A stretch of 64,000 nucleotides of DNA, from NCBI GenBank assembly GCA_017311315.1, contig CM029670.1, forward strand, positions 27,648,949 to 27,712,948, in the 5' to 3' direction. A program made the position numbers and the translations under genes. Every line of letters starts with the position of its first letter. Position 1 is the stretch's first letter. Source of the DNA: Dendrocalamus latiflorus. Taxonomy: Eukaryota; Streptophyta; Magnoliopsida; Poales; Poaceae. The notes under the pieces were generated by a model. The model saw only the letters and a program-made list of their open reading frames with translations. It was not told the DNA's origin and did no database searches. Below are positions 40,999-51,954 of this stretch, one piece after another.

Positions 40999-42351
40999 CT
41001 ATGTGCTGAGGACTCGCTGCACAATGATGCTCCGTAGCATCGCTGTGGACGCCCCACCAAGGACCAGGTTGTCATCTCCACCGCCATTGTCGTCCGAGGC
41101 AGCAGCAACATCATCATCCTCCTCGACATCCGAAGTGTTGATGTAGCCTCCATCTTCTGTGGCGATGTATGCCCGTTGGCTAGGGCAATTCTTCTGCACA
41201 TGACCAAGCCCATGGCAGCGGTGGCACTGAATGTTGGAGGAGCAGTCCGTTGAAGCCACGGAAGAAGAACTCTTGGCTGGAACCTGCAAAGAATTTTTTG
41301 CAGAATCTGCAAAGCGTGTCGTGGAGGGTGGCTTCGGTGGCGCTGCTGCAGGTGGTGGAGGAGAACGAAAACTCGAAGAAGACTTGGGCAGTCCCGTCGA
41401 TGTAGTCGTTCGCGGCGTGTAGAATGGTCGTCCGGTCCTTGCCTTCGCTGATTCCTTGCGTCCTTGCAATTCTTTTTCTGCAAGCATAGCAAGCTGGAAC
41501 AACTGGTTGACAGTAGTAAACTCTTTATAATCAACAATGTCCTGAATTTCACGCCGTAACCTCCCGTAGAAACGACAAATCTTATCCTCCGTTTCCTCAA
41601 CAACCCCACAACGCACAAGCTCAGCATAATAGTCCTGAACAGAACTATCACCTTGTTCTAAGCGCTGCAATTTTTTTCTCAAATCACGTTTATATGAGGG
41701 AGGAACAAAACGATTACGCATAGCTTCTTTTAACCGCTCCCATGTATCAGGTTGTACACGCATGGTACCCAGTTCATTCCACCAGATAATAGCAAAGTCC
41801 TTAAACTCACTAGTAGCTTGTCTAACTCTATGTTGTTCAGGAACCAAGTGAGAATTAAATTTCTGCTCTATCGTCATCTCCCAATCAAGATATATTTCAG
41901 CATCATAAAGACCAGAAAAAGATGGAATGGTAAACTTGACTTTAGCAAAAGGGTCATCGTTACCATGACGGTGCTGGTTATTACCTTCCATACCACGTCG
42001 GTTTCGCTGAAGACGCCGACGTAGTCGTGCATCTTGTGTCGCCCGCTGATCAATGTTGCCATCCGCATCATACACTGTGTCCTCATCATGATGATGACCG
42101 TCATTGACAGGTGGCAGGCGTGCCTCCAATGTGTCCATCCGACCAGTGAGGTCAGCCATCCGCCGCTCCACCCGCTCAATGCCTTCCGTGGTGTTCAACT
42201 GGGCAATGGCGGCGACGATGGTGTCCAGTCTTGCGCTGAGTGAAGCATTTTGTTTGTCGAGCGCAGCTTGTAGCTGGCCGCGACTAACACACTCGTTGAA
42301 ATCGCCCGGTGTCCCATCTCCTTCGTCTCCTGCCATGGTTAGTGGAAACAC
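40999..42351 (-). pseudogene. Gypsy-2 gag
   Basis: 450 open codons; the natural start is probably the second methionine (MAGDEGDGTPGD, 42336), matching element A. It contains a coiled-coil-like N-terminal segment (LQAALDKQNASLSARLDTIV, then ERRMADLTGRMDTLEARL), the retrotransposon gag core (AIIWWNELGTMRVQPDTWER, then RNRFVPPSYK), a proline/serine linker, and a CCHC knuckle (CHRCHGLGHVQKNC). It ends at a TAG where element A has CAG. Apart from that stop it is the better preserved gag of the two sister copies. Confidence 0.93.
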
Positions 42352-43598
42352 AGGGAAAACAAAAGGATTATCCCTATCAACTACAAATGAAGGGCAGTGG
42401 GAACTCGCAAAGGAAGTGGCTTACCAAGCTCTTACAAGTGTTCTTACCAAAGCAGCAGGTGGTACAACCGGTGGCTGGTTCGTGAAACCATGTCGAGCGT
42501 GGGTACGATTGCAAAGGTCAAAACTGTGCTATCCCGAAGTAGATATATGGAAGTTGGCAGGCCAAATATGTTAGTGGAACACAAATCAATAACAGATAGT
42601 AATTCTGAATAAATGTCCAAAGCACTGGTCCTAGTTGCTGGTCTAAATGTGTCCTATATCAGGGTTAAGATATGATGAACAAGGAGTTAAGACCAGAATA
42701 GTAAGGCAAAGACAGCAACAAAGATGGCCAGGCACTAAGAGACTTAATTCAGCATAAGCACAAAACAAATGAATTTCTGTCACCTAAAACTGTGCTCTGT
42801 CACTTTTTTTCTTTTTTTTCTGTTTTTTTTGCTACAGATAGCACTCTCTCTCCTCAGCACTATAGCCGAAATTTTTCTTTTTTTGTCTTTTTTATTTTAT
42901 TTTTTTCACAGAGTAGAGCATAGAAATAGGAACCACACAAAGTTTCACCTCAATCTGATGTAAGGTGTGGCCTACAGAAAATAATGAATGTGCTGTAAAT
43001 TCGGTGATTCAATTTCGGAGCTCGAGTACTGCACTTTCCAGGCCGAATTTGGGGAAAATAAAATCGCCGAACCCGACAAAGTCGGGGAGTTTCGGATGCA
43101 AAATTTAATTTCACCCAATTTCAAAAAAAAATCGCCTGATGTCGAGTCCGTATGCAAAAGTTACGGCCGTTTGAAGGGGGGCCTCCGAGTTATGGTTTCT
43201 GTGGTGGCCGAAAACAAAATTGGGTGGAGGAAATCGGTGGAATTTGGGGGCGGAAGCTCGGGGAAAAGTGGGGGATTGTGCTGGATGATCACGAGATTCG
43301 ACAGATGACTCCAACAGAGGGTGGGATATGGGTGGGAAAACAAAATTGACGGCTAGGGTTTGTATGAGAGGTAGCAGAAGCAAGACAACCCGAAACAAAA
43401 CACGATCTAACCAGCAACACAACTCGACTGAGGACACAAACTCAACACTACGGACTCTGAAATCAAATTGTGCAAAAGGCTAACGAGATCTGGGACAGGA
43501 AACAACCTATGACTAAAATTTTTTTAGGGCTTTTTCTTGGACTCTGGGATGAAACCGAAAACAACAAAGGTAGGGTAAACTCGAACCTGAAGAAACAC
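42352..43598 (-). other. Gypsy-2 5' leader
   Basis: About 1.25 kb between PBS and gag, homologous to 3182-4482. It includes T-rich stretches on the plus strand (42800-42910) and the GTATGCAAAAGTTACGGCCG motif (43150-43170). No coding frame is supported. Confidence 0.75.
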
Positions 43599-43616
43599 CC
43601 GAAGCTCTGATTACCA
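43599..43616 (-). other. Primer-binding site of gypsy-2
   Basis: The element strand reads TGGTAATCAGAGCTTCGG two bases after the 5' LTR, an initiator-Met type site with one inserted A, shared with element A. Confidence 0.82.
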
Positions 43617-43618
43617 CT

Positions 43619-44478
43619 TGATAGGAACGGGGTCCCAATCTTCCAACAGGTTCTGGATATGTTCGATTTGGTGGAGGCGCAACACAAATCGATCCGGCTT
43701 CCGAACGACACGTTCTGAACCCCGCAATCGCAGCACCACGTCTCCTCAGGTTATCAACCGTGCGCGGCCCAGTTGACCTCGCCAAGAAGGCTAATCCTTG
43801 CCTGCGAATCGAAGAACACAAGCAAGAACAAGGAAGAACACAACTGAATTGCGAATGTATTGATGTAGCACTCGAAAGTTGGGGTCTCACAAACTGATGA
43901 ACGGCGAAACTGTTCAAAGACAGAATTAATCTAAGCAAAACCCCTGAACGCGCCCTAATGGGCTCCAACACGATACAAAGCCGAACGGCCCAAAATACGG
44001 TGACGCAGCACCCTGACAGATTCTGAATGCCCACTTGTTTCGACGATTCCCATCGACTCAGAAGGAATTTTTATAGGGACCAGAGCCATTGGAAAGGTTG
44101 TCTTCTTAGATTTCCATACATATGTAGAACGTCCAAAACGGAGTCCGGATGCGATCTGGGCGTCCGTTTTAGTGCGGCCTGGTCCTGGACTCCGAATTGG
44201 ATTCGAAGTCGGCTTGAGTTGGGTCTCCAACATGATTCGACCGCCCTTGCTGGACTTGTGCATTTCGTAGTCCTTCTCCAAGTACTTCCAGGTCCTCTCC
44301 ATGGTTCCTAATCATAATTAAATCATTAGGTAGCAATCGATTCTCAAATGAACAAAAAGAAGTACTTAGGAACGAGCTCACCTGTAATTTCAATTGTCGG
44401 GCGCGAGCTCTAGTGATTGGTCCTTGAATGTCAAGTGGAGGAGTGTTGTGTGTATCCAGAGAAGTGATGTCCTCATCA
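43619..44478 (-). repeat. 5' LTR of gypsy-2
   Basis: 860 bp, same ends as the 3' LTR. Both gypsy-2 LTRs lack the ~57 bp with the TATATCC-like stretch found in the element A LTR (4833-4890). Confidence 0.95.
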
Positions 44479-44483
44479 GCATC

Positions 44484-46605
44484 TGTGCTAGCTTTTGGCT
44501 TAATGCCTTCCTCATTGCTTCTTGATTGCTTCCTGGTGGCTAGAGCTTGCCTTCTAGATGTGTGTGGGTTACTCCTTCACATTCAGATGCCTACGAAAGC
44601 GTGCGTTGGCCGCCATTACAAGACGATTATCTCATGTGGGTAAAGTTGTATATCCTCTACAGAGTGAGATCTCAATCTATTCGAATAGCCATGTCATTGG
44701 TCATAGACATCGCTTGGTGATTCCATACATGGTTAGATTGTCTAAAATAGTTTGGGAAAAATATGGATGGTGGGTATTCATACTAGAGAAAGTTGGGCAA
44801 ATAAATGTCATTTTACGCTAGTACTTGATGTTACGATGAAAATTTGGTGGCATGTGCTATCTTTGTTGGTGTAGGTAACAGAGACCTACACTATGTAATT
44901 TATGATATGATTAGTGGAGATCTACTCTATGTTGTGGTTGTAGGTTATTTTGGTGTGTAGACGATGGTAACAGGCATCCATGTTCGATGGTACACTTGCA
45001 GTTTGCAAGGCTACCTGACACAATGATGAAACCTCATTGCAATGCTAAAGGGTGTCCATGCCTAGAGGAGTCATCGAGCAAGTTGATATTAGCGCTTGGC
45101 ATTGTAAAGGCCATGTTGTAGTCATCTCAGTCACACACTAAGTTATTGTGTGTGAGTGAACAATATGACATGATTACATCTTGTATGTATAGTTGTACGT
45201 CCTCTCCAAAGTGATAAGTTAAAACTATTCAAATAGTCCTACCCTCGAGTATGGGCATTGCAAGGAAATGCATACTTGGTTAGTTTTTCATTTTAGAAAC
45301 TGGTTTTGTAAAATATGATTTTGGACAATGGGATAAATAATGTACATGGTGCACTAAACCAATCGTGCCACCTTACTAGTGTAGGTACATGGGTACCTTT
45401 CAACTTATTATTTATTACTTTTTATTATACTTCCTATTTGTTAAATTCAAGCTTTTACATATGTTATTTGGAAATTATTGTTATCCATATTTAAACCAAA
45501 AATTGGCTTTATGCAAAATGACAACAAAGCCTCCTTTGAATATCCTGGTATGTAGTTAATAGCATTTGTGAAAGTCTTGCGGGGTACGAAAACACTCACC
45601 TTGCTCGTTGAACAATTACCTGTTGAAGAAGACTATCTAGCATTTGGTTACTTCTATGTTGCCAGATTTGGAGCTGACGATGAGGCCAAATACTAGTGCG
45701 CAAACTCTAGTTGGTTGCTTGTAAGCTATCTCAAATCATGTGGGAACTATCTTTACCTTCCACTGCAGATTTCTTCATTTGGTATTTTGGCCAGTATGCC
45801 CGAGTTTGTAAGACTTGACTATTTTAATCTTTGTATGACTCCTTAATATTATCTAAGTACTATTTTATCTCAAATTCATGTATGGATGTTGATGTTATTC
45901 TCTGAGTAACTATATGTACTAACTACTGATCATAGGCCTAGTATAGAAATTCATATAAGGGTGTCTAGATCACTCGATGTTGGGTCCCACAGAGCTAAAT
46001 AAACTTGATGTGGAAAAATGTTCAATATTCAAATGTTAAAAAACGAAAATGTTACGTATCAATCACATGTTTATTGGATTTCAGTAATATTTTTAATATT
46101 TTGATGTGCTTGAAGATTTATCCGCATTCCTGATTGCTCTTCGTCTCTGGCTTTGGGGTGCGCCACTGGCTGGCCCCTCTTCGTGCGAGCATGCAAGTGC
46201 CATGCATAAGTTCTATTGCCTCCAACAAAGCCGACTAGCTCGTTTACGCCTCACACCAGACTCTAGCGATGTTGGCTTGTCAATGTCGCCAAATGCCCTT
46301 TCCATCAGGGCTCAGGCCTTCACTGAACGCCATCTGCTCTAAATGCTACCCTTGCTCCACTATACTTTGGTTGTTCTGTGTTGCCATAGCGCTAGAGGCA
46401 ACAACCACGGGCAATGCGGGACATGGTAGTTATAGGAGGCGGCGGCTAAGGGCGAGTAAGGTGTCAAGGAGACGAGCAAGATAAGTAACTGAAATGCTGG
46501 TCATTATTGCCTCCTTTGAATAGCCTTGAGGGAAATAAGATGGGGATTGCTACGAAGCACACGTCCGGTACCATTGGACGCACTCTATCCATTCATCAAG
46601 ATGAC
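44484..46605. other. Relic LTR DNA and unassigned sequence
   Basis: No gene is recognised. Two stretches, 44635-44693 and 45190-45240, match the conserved 'gtaaagttgtac..cctct..agagtg....actattcgaatag' phrase of the solo LTR at 55785-55846, in the same orientation and about 555 bp apart. The region is therefore at least partly decayed large-LTR DNA, perhaps two copies. The part 46100-46500 has short frames (up to 78 codons) without recognisable domains. Confidence 0.5.
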
Positions 46606-47480
46606 TTACAACAGTGCTGATTCATCGTTGGCATCTGCCTCGATGAGATGCACCTGCTCCTCCTTCTTAAAGCACTCAGAAGTAAAATGCCCATAGTCAT
46701 TGCAGTTGTAGCATCTCACTTTAGCCTTGTCGATTTTGCAATTCCTATGGCTTTGGCCACCATTGCCATCAGAACCACCGGGCTCGCCGTCTCTCTTCTT
46801 TGCCCATCGGACCTCCCACTCGGCCCATATGAGAAGAACATGTTCATCATCGTTGTCACCACCTCGAACATGTAGACGCTCCTCATATGTCTTAAGCCAG
46901 CCGATTGCATCTTCCACCATCATTGTCTTCATGTCCCCAAATTTCTCAATGGTTGAGATAATCTATAGGTACTTGTTCAGGATGGCATAGAGAAGCTTCT
47001 TCATGACGTAGCTCTCCTCCATCTTATCACCAAGACTGCAAATTTGGTTGACGAGAGTCATCAATTTCATGGCGAGTCATCCACCAACTCCATTTCCTTC
47101 ATGTGCAAACCCTCGAACTTACTCTTGAGGGTCTGCATGTGTGCCTCCTAGATGCAGTCGGCGCTGATGTACATAGTCTTGAGTGTGTCTCACACAGCTT
47201 TTGCTGTCTCCTTTTTGGCGAGTAGGAGGAGGGTCTCCTCCAGGACTCCTTAGAAGATGGCTATAAGAGCCATCTAATGTTTGCGCTAATCAACATCATC
47301 CGGCACCACAACTTCCCAAATGCCTTGGGTCTTCATGAACACCTCATTTTCATTGCCCACGTATCATAGTTGCTCTTGTTCAGCATAGGGTGTTGAAGAC
47401 GTTGCTTTCTCTTTCTAGTACCCTCGATGAACCACCACTGGCAACGATGGTATAGCTCGACAGTGACACCAACCTAGTCC
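46606..47480 (-). pseudogene. Copia D gag fragment
   Basis: The minus-strand open part (46932-46606) encodes MMVEDAIGWLKTYEERL, a basic linker and the zinc knuckle CYNCNDYGHFTSEC, then HLIEADANDE. This is a copia gag of a different family from B and C. Upstream, towards 47480, the reading is interrupted by stops and frameshifts (LYAILNKYL and IISTIEKFGDMK are still visible). Downstream of 46606 no pol is recognised, so only the gag end survives. Confidence 0.8.
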
Positions 47481-47486
47481 TCAACA

Positions 47487-47502
47487 TGGTTCTGATACTA
47501 AA
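47487..47502 (-). other. Primer-binding site of copia D
   Basis: The element strand reads TTTAGTATCAGAACCATG, close to the initiator-Met primer site (TGGTATCAGAGCC) with two substitutions, directly beside the LTR end at 47503. Confidence 0.65.
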
Positions 47503-47818
47503 TGTTAGATTCAAGCCCTAAGAACACGTCGCACACAGAGAGGAACTCACACGGTGGTTTGTGTAGGAAGAGGTGGAAAAAGACACATACACACGGTGGG
47601 CCAATTTTCTTCTTCTTATTGAATGCTTTCTATGTTACAGACATTGTTAATGAAGAAAACAAAACTAAGTACTACTACGACTCAACTGATTACCAAGAAA
47701 TGCACAACACCTGCGCAATGCACGCCACTACGCACGAGCAAATTTATGCAGTGCATGATATGCTCAACATCTTGACCAACTAACTGGACAAAGTCACAGT
47801 ATGACTCAGCTCCACAAC
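47503..47818 (-). repeat. Probable 5' LTR of copia D
   Basis: The inner end is fixed by the PBS (element strand ...AATCTAACA). The outer end is a guess at GCTCCACA, giving about 316 bp. The sequence fits a short copia LTR, and no gene lies in it. Confidence 0.5.
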
Positions 47819-48559
47819 GACCAAGTACTGGGGAAATTTTTTTTACAGATATTCTATTTTTTATTCAAAATAACAGAAATATACCTGTGACAACATTTTT
47901 TTACAGAAATAGGCTCCAATCACTCCCCCGTTGGGTGACTGGATCCAATAGCCCAACGGCCAGGCAACACGCAGGCAATCTGCTGGTCGTTGCGCAAATA
48001 ATTGCTGTCACCCACTCGTTGGGCGATTGGATCAAGTCGCCGAATAGGCGGGCGACTGGGGGGGTTAAAAGCCAGCGCTCGGCTGCTACCACTCACTCAA
48101 CAGTAGATAAAGAAGTTCTTTCGGCTGAGAGGAAGAAAAGAGAGAAGAGAAAAGGAGAGGGAGGGGAGAAGAGGAGAGGAGAGGGAGGAGAAAACAGGAG
48201 AGGGAGAGGAGAAGGAGAGGAGAGGAAGGAGGAGGGGGAGGAGAAAACAGGAAGAACCAAATCTAGGTATTATTTTTATTTGCAATATTGTATATACGGT
48301 ACATTTTTTATTTACTGTTAGTGTTAGTAGAAAATTATAGATGTAGATAGAAATAGTTCAATTTTTGGTATAGAAAATTTACTTAATGTAGTTGTTGTGG
48401 TTACAGACCAAACAGAGAGAGAGTATGGTAGTGGAGAGTTAGGTGAGCAATGGCTTAGGGTTTCTCCCCATGGCCTGTGTTGTGTATATATATCCATATG
48501 GGGAGTGTTTTTACAGTTGTACCCTTACATCTGAGTATTCCCCTCAGGGGCACTTATGC
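47819..48559. other. Unassigned DNA with inverted phrases and a purine tract
   Basis: 47830-47910 repeats TTTTTTTACAGA. 47920-48060 repeats CCGTTGGGTGACTGGATCCA and TCGTTGGGCGATTGGATCAA, a diverged direct repeat about 90 bp apart. 48121-48256 is almost pure A/G, built on GGAGAGGA. 48400-48560 is ordinary DNA with TATATATATCC. It may be the remains of an LTR and leader; no coding function is supported. Confidence 0.45.
48121..48256. repeat. GGAGAGG-type purine tract
   Basis: About 135 bp of near-continuous purines on the plus strand. The Lys/Arg/Glu/Gly-rich protein predicted from it is a repeat artefact. Confidence 0.9.
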
Positions 48560-49029
48560 CATTACACATATCCCATTCCGGGCTTACAATCCTCTAACAG
48601 GCTTGCTGGGCTTAGGTGGGGGCCACCCCTACGACAGGAGCCTCTCATGGTGAAGGGCTTCACGGGCCGAAGCCATGTTGCCGAGCCCTTTGGCCCCCTC
48701 TGTCCCTGCGGCCTGTGAGCTTTCCTGATGTTCGGTGGAGCCATACTCCTAGGTGTGATGTTCGCCCTGCCAGAATGGTATGGCTCTGGTGGGTTAACGA
48801 AGTCTTTGCCGTCCATAGGGCCCTGCAACTGCAGGGTCGAGGTTGTCGCCTGAGCCGAAGTTCGACACCTGGCCCAAGGCCTTCAGGGGCTGGCCACCGA
48901 AACCTTGGAGGGGGCCTCCGATGCTCTTAAACGACTTCGAGGTATTCCCATGCGATCGAGGGCCTCCGCGAATAAGATGTTCACAAAGCTTCCTCCGTCG
49001 ATGAGGATGCGCCTAACCTCGCGGCCTGC
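48560..49029 (-). pseudogene. Gypsy protease fragment (distinct family)
   Basis: The minus-strand reading from 49029 gives IAGREVRRILIDGGSFVNIL, then FAEALDRMGIP. This is a gypsy aspartic protease of the DGGS type, of a family different from A and gypsy-2. Downstream the frame shifts and passes into QLQGPMDGKDFVNPPEPYHS. The match breaks exactly where the copia C LTR sequence starts, so one of the two truncates the other. Confidence 0.65.
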
Positions 49030-49338
49030 AATGTCAGACTGGCGTGGTCAGGGCGGTCTGACCGGCGGCAAGGTGGCGGTCAGACCGGCCCCAACACTGA
49101 GGTCTGACCGGCCCCTTCAGTGCCTTCTCTGTTGATGCTTGTTTTTCCTTTCCCGTCCTCTCGCGTGTTCATCTTAAATGTTCTCTGTGGATTTTATGCT
49201 TGCTCAGTAGAATCAACCGGAGAATATCAATCTTTCTCTTCATAGATTTTATATCTCTCGGAGAGAGAACTTCTTCGGGGGCGTAATTTTTTAAGAGCTG
49301 ACATTTACCCCTCCTCTGTCGCCGATATCGATCCAACA
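49030..49338 (+). repeat. Truncated 5' LTR of copia C
   Basis: It matches the last ~300 bp of the 3' LTR (from GTCAGA.CGGCGTGGTCAGGG to CAACA). The remaining ~1.6 kb, including the TATA box, is missing, so this copy has lost its own promoter. It holds three CGGTC(A/T)GACCG units at 49047-49115. Confidence 0.88.
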
Positions 49339-49340
49339 AT

Positions 49341-49355
49341 TGGTATCAGAGCCGG
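49341..49355 (+). other. Primer-binding site of copia C
   Basis: TGGTATCAGAGCCGG two bases after the 5' LTR, a perfect initiator-Met tRNA primer site, identical to that of copia B. Confidence 0.93.
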
Positions 49356-49394
49356 TTAGCTCTTCCTCATAGATCTTAACCGGTCTCTAGAGCC

Positions 49395-51954
49395 ATGGCG
49401 ACAGACAAGTACTCGACCAAGCCCCCGGTCTTCGATGGGATCGACTATCCCTTCTGGAAGAGCCGGATGGAGACCTACATCCAGGCTCAGGGTTACGCGA
49501 TCTAGCGTAAGGTCAAAGTACGATATGTTGTTCCTGCCGATGAGAACATCAACGCTGGAAATATGCTTGATGTTGAGGCGAACGCTAAGGCGAGGAACAT
49601 CATAATTCAAGGCCTGAGCAGAAGCGAGTTCGATCGCATCTCTCATCTGACGTCGGCCTTCGACATCTGGGAGACCCTCGATGCATACCATGAGGGCACC
49701 ACCCAGATCAAGACGGTTCGACAGGACCAGTTCAAGCGAGATTACAACAAGTTTGAAATGCTCGCTGGTGAGTCCCTTGATGAGTGCTTCGGTCTCACAT
49801 ACCCCGACTCGGATAATGCTCGACAGATGCTACCTGCTCTCGATTTGCGCATTTGGGAGATGAAGGTGACCACGATTAAAGACACGACCGACCTCTCGAC
49901 CCTGACTCTTGATGTGTCGTACTCATGCCTCAAGACTCACGAGATTGACATAGTCTCTCATAGGTCGAAGTCACAGTTGATGGCCTTAGTCACCGATCCC
50001 AGTCTGATTTTTGGATCTTCCTCTGAGTCGATTTGTGGATTCTTTTTAGCTGCTCTCTGTGACGTAACTGATGACCAGTTAGAGCAACTACTAGTGGATC
50101 AGCTAGCCCTTCTAGCCCGAAAGTTTTCCCACGCATACAAGAGGGTGAGAGATCGAAAGAGGAGTGGTCCGATCATTTGCTTCGAGTGTGGTGGCCCCAA
50201 CCACATTCGGGCGAATTGCCCCAAACTGGGGAAAGGCAAGGGCAACTACGGTGGTGTGAGCAAGAACGACTACATCGACAAGAACCGCAACAAGAAGCCC
50301 TCAGCTCATGCTCAAGGCAAAAAGAAGTTCCGCGACCTTGGCAAAGCCAAGAAGCTCTTCCACCGCGTCCTCACCGCCTTCGACGACCTCAATCTCAGCG
50401 AGGTGGAGGGGTGGAGTGACGACGATGGGATGGACGAGCAAGACCCCAAGGGCGGCGATGACTTCTCCAGCATGTGCTTCATGGCCCTTGATGGTGAGAT
50501 CAGCGACAGCGAGCTCTACTCCGACTCCGATGAGGTATACCCTTCCTACGACCAGCTTAATGATGCCTTTCTTAAGCTAGGGAAATTCCATGCTAGATCT
50601 AGAGCTAGGGTTAGCGAGTTGGACAAGGAAGTAGAGAGCTTGTCACGGGAGCTTACTTCACTTAGATCTGCTCCCTCCCGTGACGATTGTGATGTTTGTA
50701 CTGCTTTGCTCGATAACTTGCAGAAACTAAGGACCTTGCATGATAGTGTGTCCTCTGAGTTAGACATGGTTAAGGTGGAGAATGTTAGTCTTTTGGCTGA
50801 ACTAGAAATGAGTAGGGTTGCACCCCTTTCATCTATTGTTGAGACTACTTCTTGCACCTCATGTGAGGATAAGGACAATGCTTTTAGAGGTCTTTACACC
50901 ATGCTCCTTGATCAGCCCGAGACTTGTGAAAATTGTAATAACTTGAAGATGAACCTAAAAAGGGCAGATCACAAGGGTAAGGTAGAGACGCTTAGCGACG
51001 TGAACCAACTGGCTAGCAGTAGGACTGTCCCTTCTGAGTCGGCTGTGCATGCACAAGCCATTCGCTCTTCTTCTACTGATTCTTCTTCTACTCCCTTACC
51101 TGCTGCTGTCTCTCCTTCCCCCTGCTCTTCTTGCACCTCTCTCTTTCGGGAGTGTCAGTACCTTATGAACACTCTCGAGAGGTTTGTAGGAGGCAAGAAG
51201 AAGCTAAATCTTATTCTAGACCAGTCCAAGATTTGTAAATTCAATCAGGGTCTAGGATATGATTTTCTTGAGGATGTTAGGAAGCATCCACCTGCCGTGC
51301 TTAGACCCATAGCCGTAGGTGTAATCAAGGTCAAGCCCAGGACTAAAAAATTTCAATTCAAGCCGTAGGTGTGACCCATAGCGGGCTTTGTCCAAGGGAT
51401 TTTTGACAGCAAGGTGAGTCCACCTGTTGCTTCGGTCTCTCAGAAGGCGAAGCCTCTTCATGCTACTTCTACCTCTCAGAAGGTGAAGTATCATTGCACT
51501 TTCTGTCAGAAGGATGGACACTTGGTCAAGCGATGCTTTAGGCGCACCAAGATCGTGCGGAGAGCCCGTGTTGAGGCTCTTAGGTCTAGGTTTGTTTCCG
51601 ATGGGTTTGGGCAACATCGAGGACTTGCATTTTCCGAGTTTTCTGGTTTTCGTCCTCATGCTCCCTTTGGTCGTGACTTCCGCTGTTCTGAGGGTAGATC
51701 TCGTTTCCCTCGTCGAGATGGCTACCCGCGGCGTGATCAGCATGTTGCCGGTGCTCCGACTCGCTCTCCCGTAGCAGTCGGACCTAGCAACAGCTTCAGG
51801 TCTGCACATAGACCTTCTACTTTGTTGAGCGACAGAGAGCGTAGGGTAGTTAGAGGTCAGTCGTGTTTGACTACTTCTGCTGCTCGGCGTGTTACTCAGT
51901 ATTGGATGCCAAAATCACTCCTGATTTACCCAATACTGAGACTTTACTCTCTCG
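49395..51954 (+). pseudogene. Copia C gag
   Basis: It starts ATG at 49395 (MATDKYSTKPPVFDG). TGG has become TAG at 49503-49505, so the longest open part is 49563-51368. It contains the copia gag core (KARNIIIQGLSRSEFDRISH), a CCHC knuckle (CFECGGPNHIRANC), an acidic region (SEVEGWSDDDGMDEQDP), and a long coiled-coil-like C-terminal part (VSELDKEVESLSRELTSL). Relative to copia B about 15 codons are missing near 49790 (after LDECF). A stop at 51366-51368 follows a small duplication of GCCGTAGGTGT. In the same frame a second knuckle (CTFCQKDGHLVKRC, about 51496-51537) follows. A frame change before 51955 separates it from protease. Confidence 0.9.

Larger units (their letters stand above)
36917..44478 (-). 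mobile_element. Complete Ty3/gypsy element gypsy-2 (chromovirus-like)
   Basis: A 7562-bp element on the minus strand with two LTRs (860 and 848 bp), the 5-bp TSD GCATC, tRNA-iMet PBS, leader, gag, protease-RT, RNase H, integrase and polypurine tract. The order PR-RT-RH-IN places it in Ty3/gypsy. Its pol frame runs into the 3' LTR and ends in an ITKARARQLKLQ-type tail, a layout known from the CRM clade of centromeric chromoviruses; this clade call is inference. It is inactive because of a gag/PR stop (TAG, 40999-41001), a 30-base in-frame loss near 40963, a stop (TAA, 39421-39423) in RNase H, and a 5-base loss at about 39241. It is a sister of element A. Confidence 0.95.
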
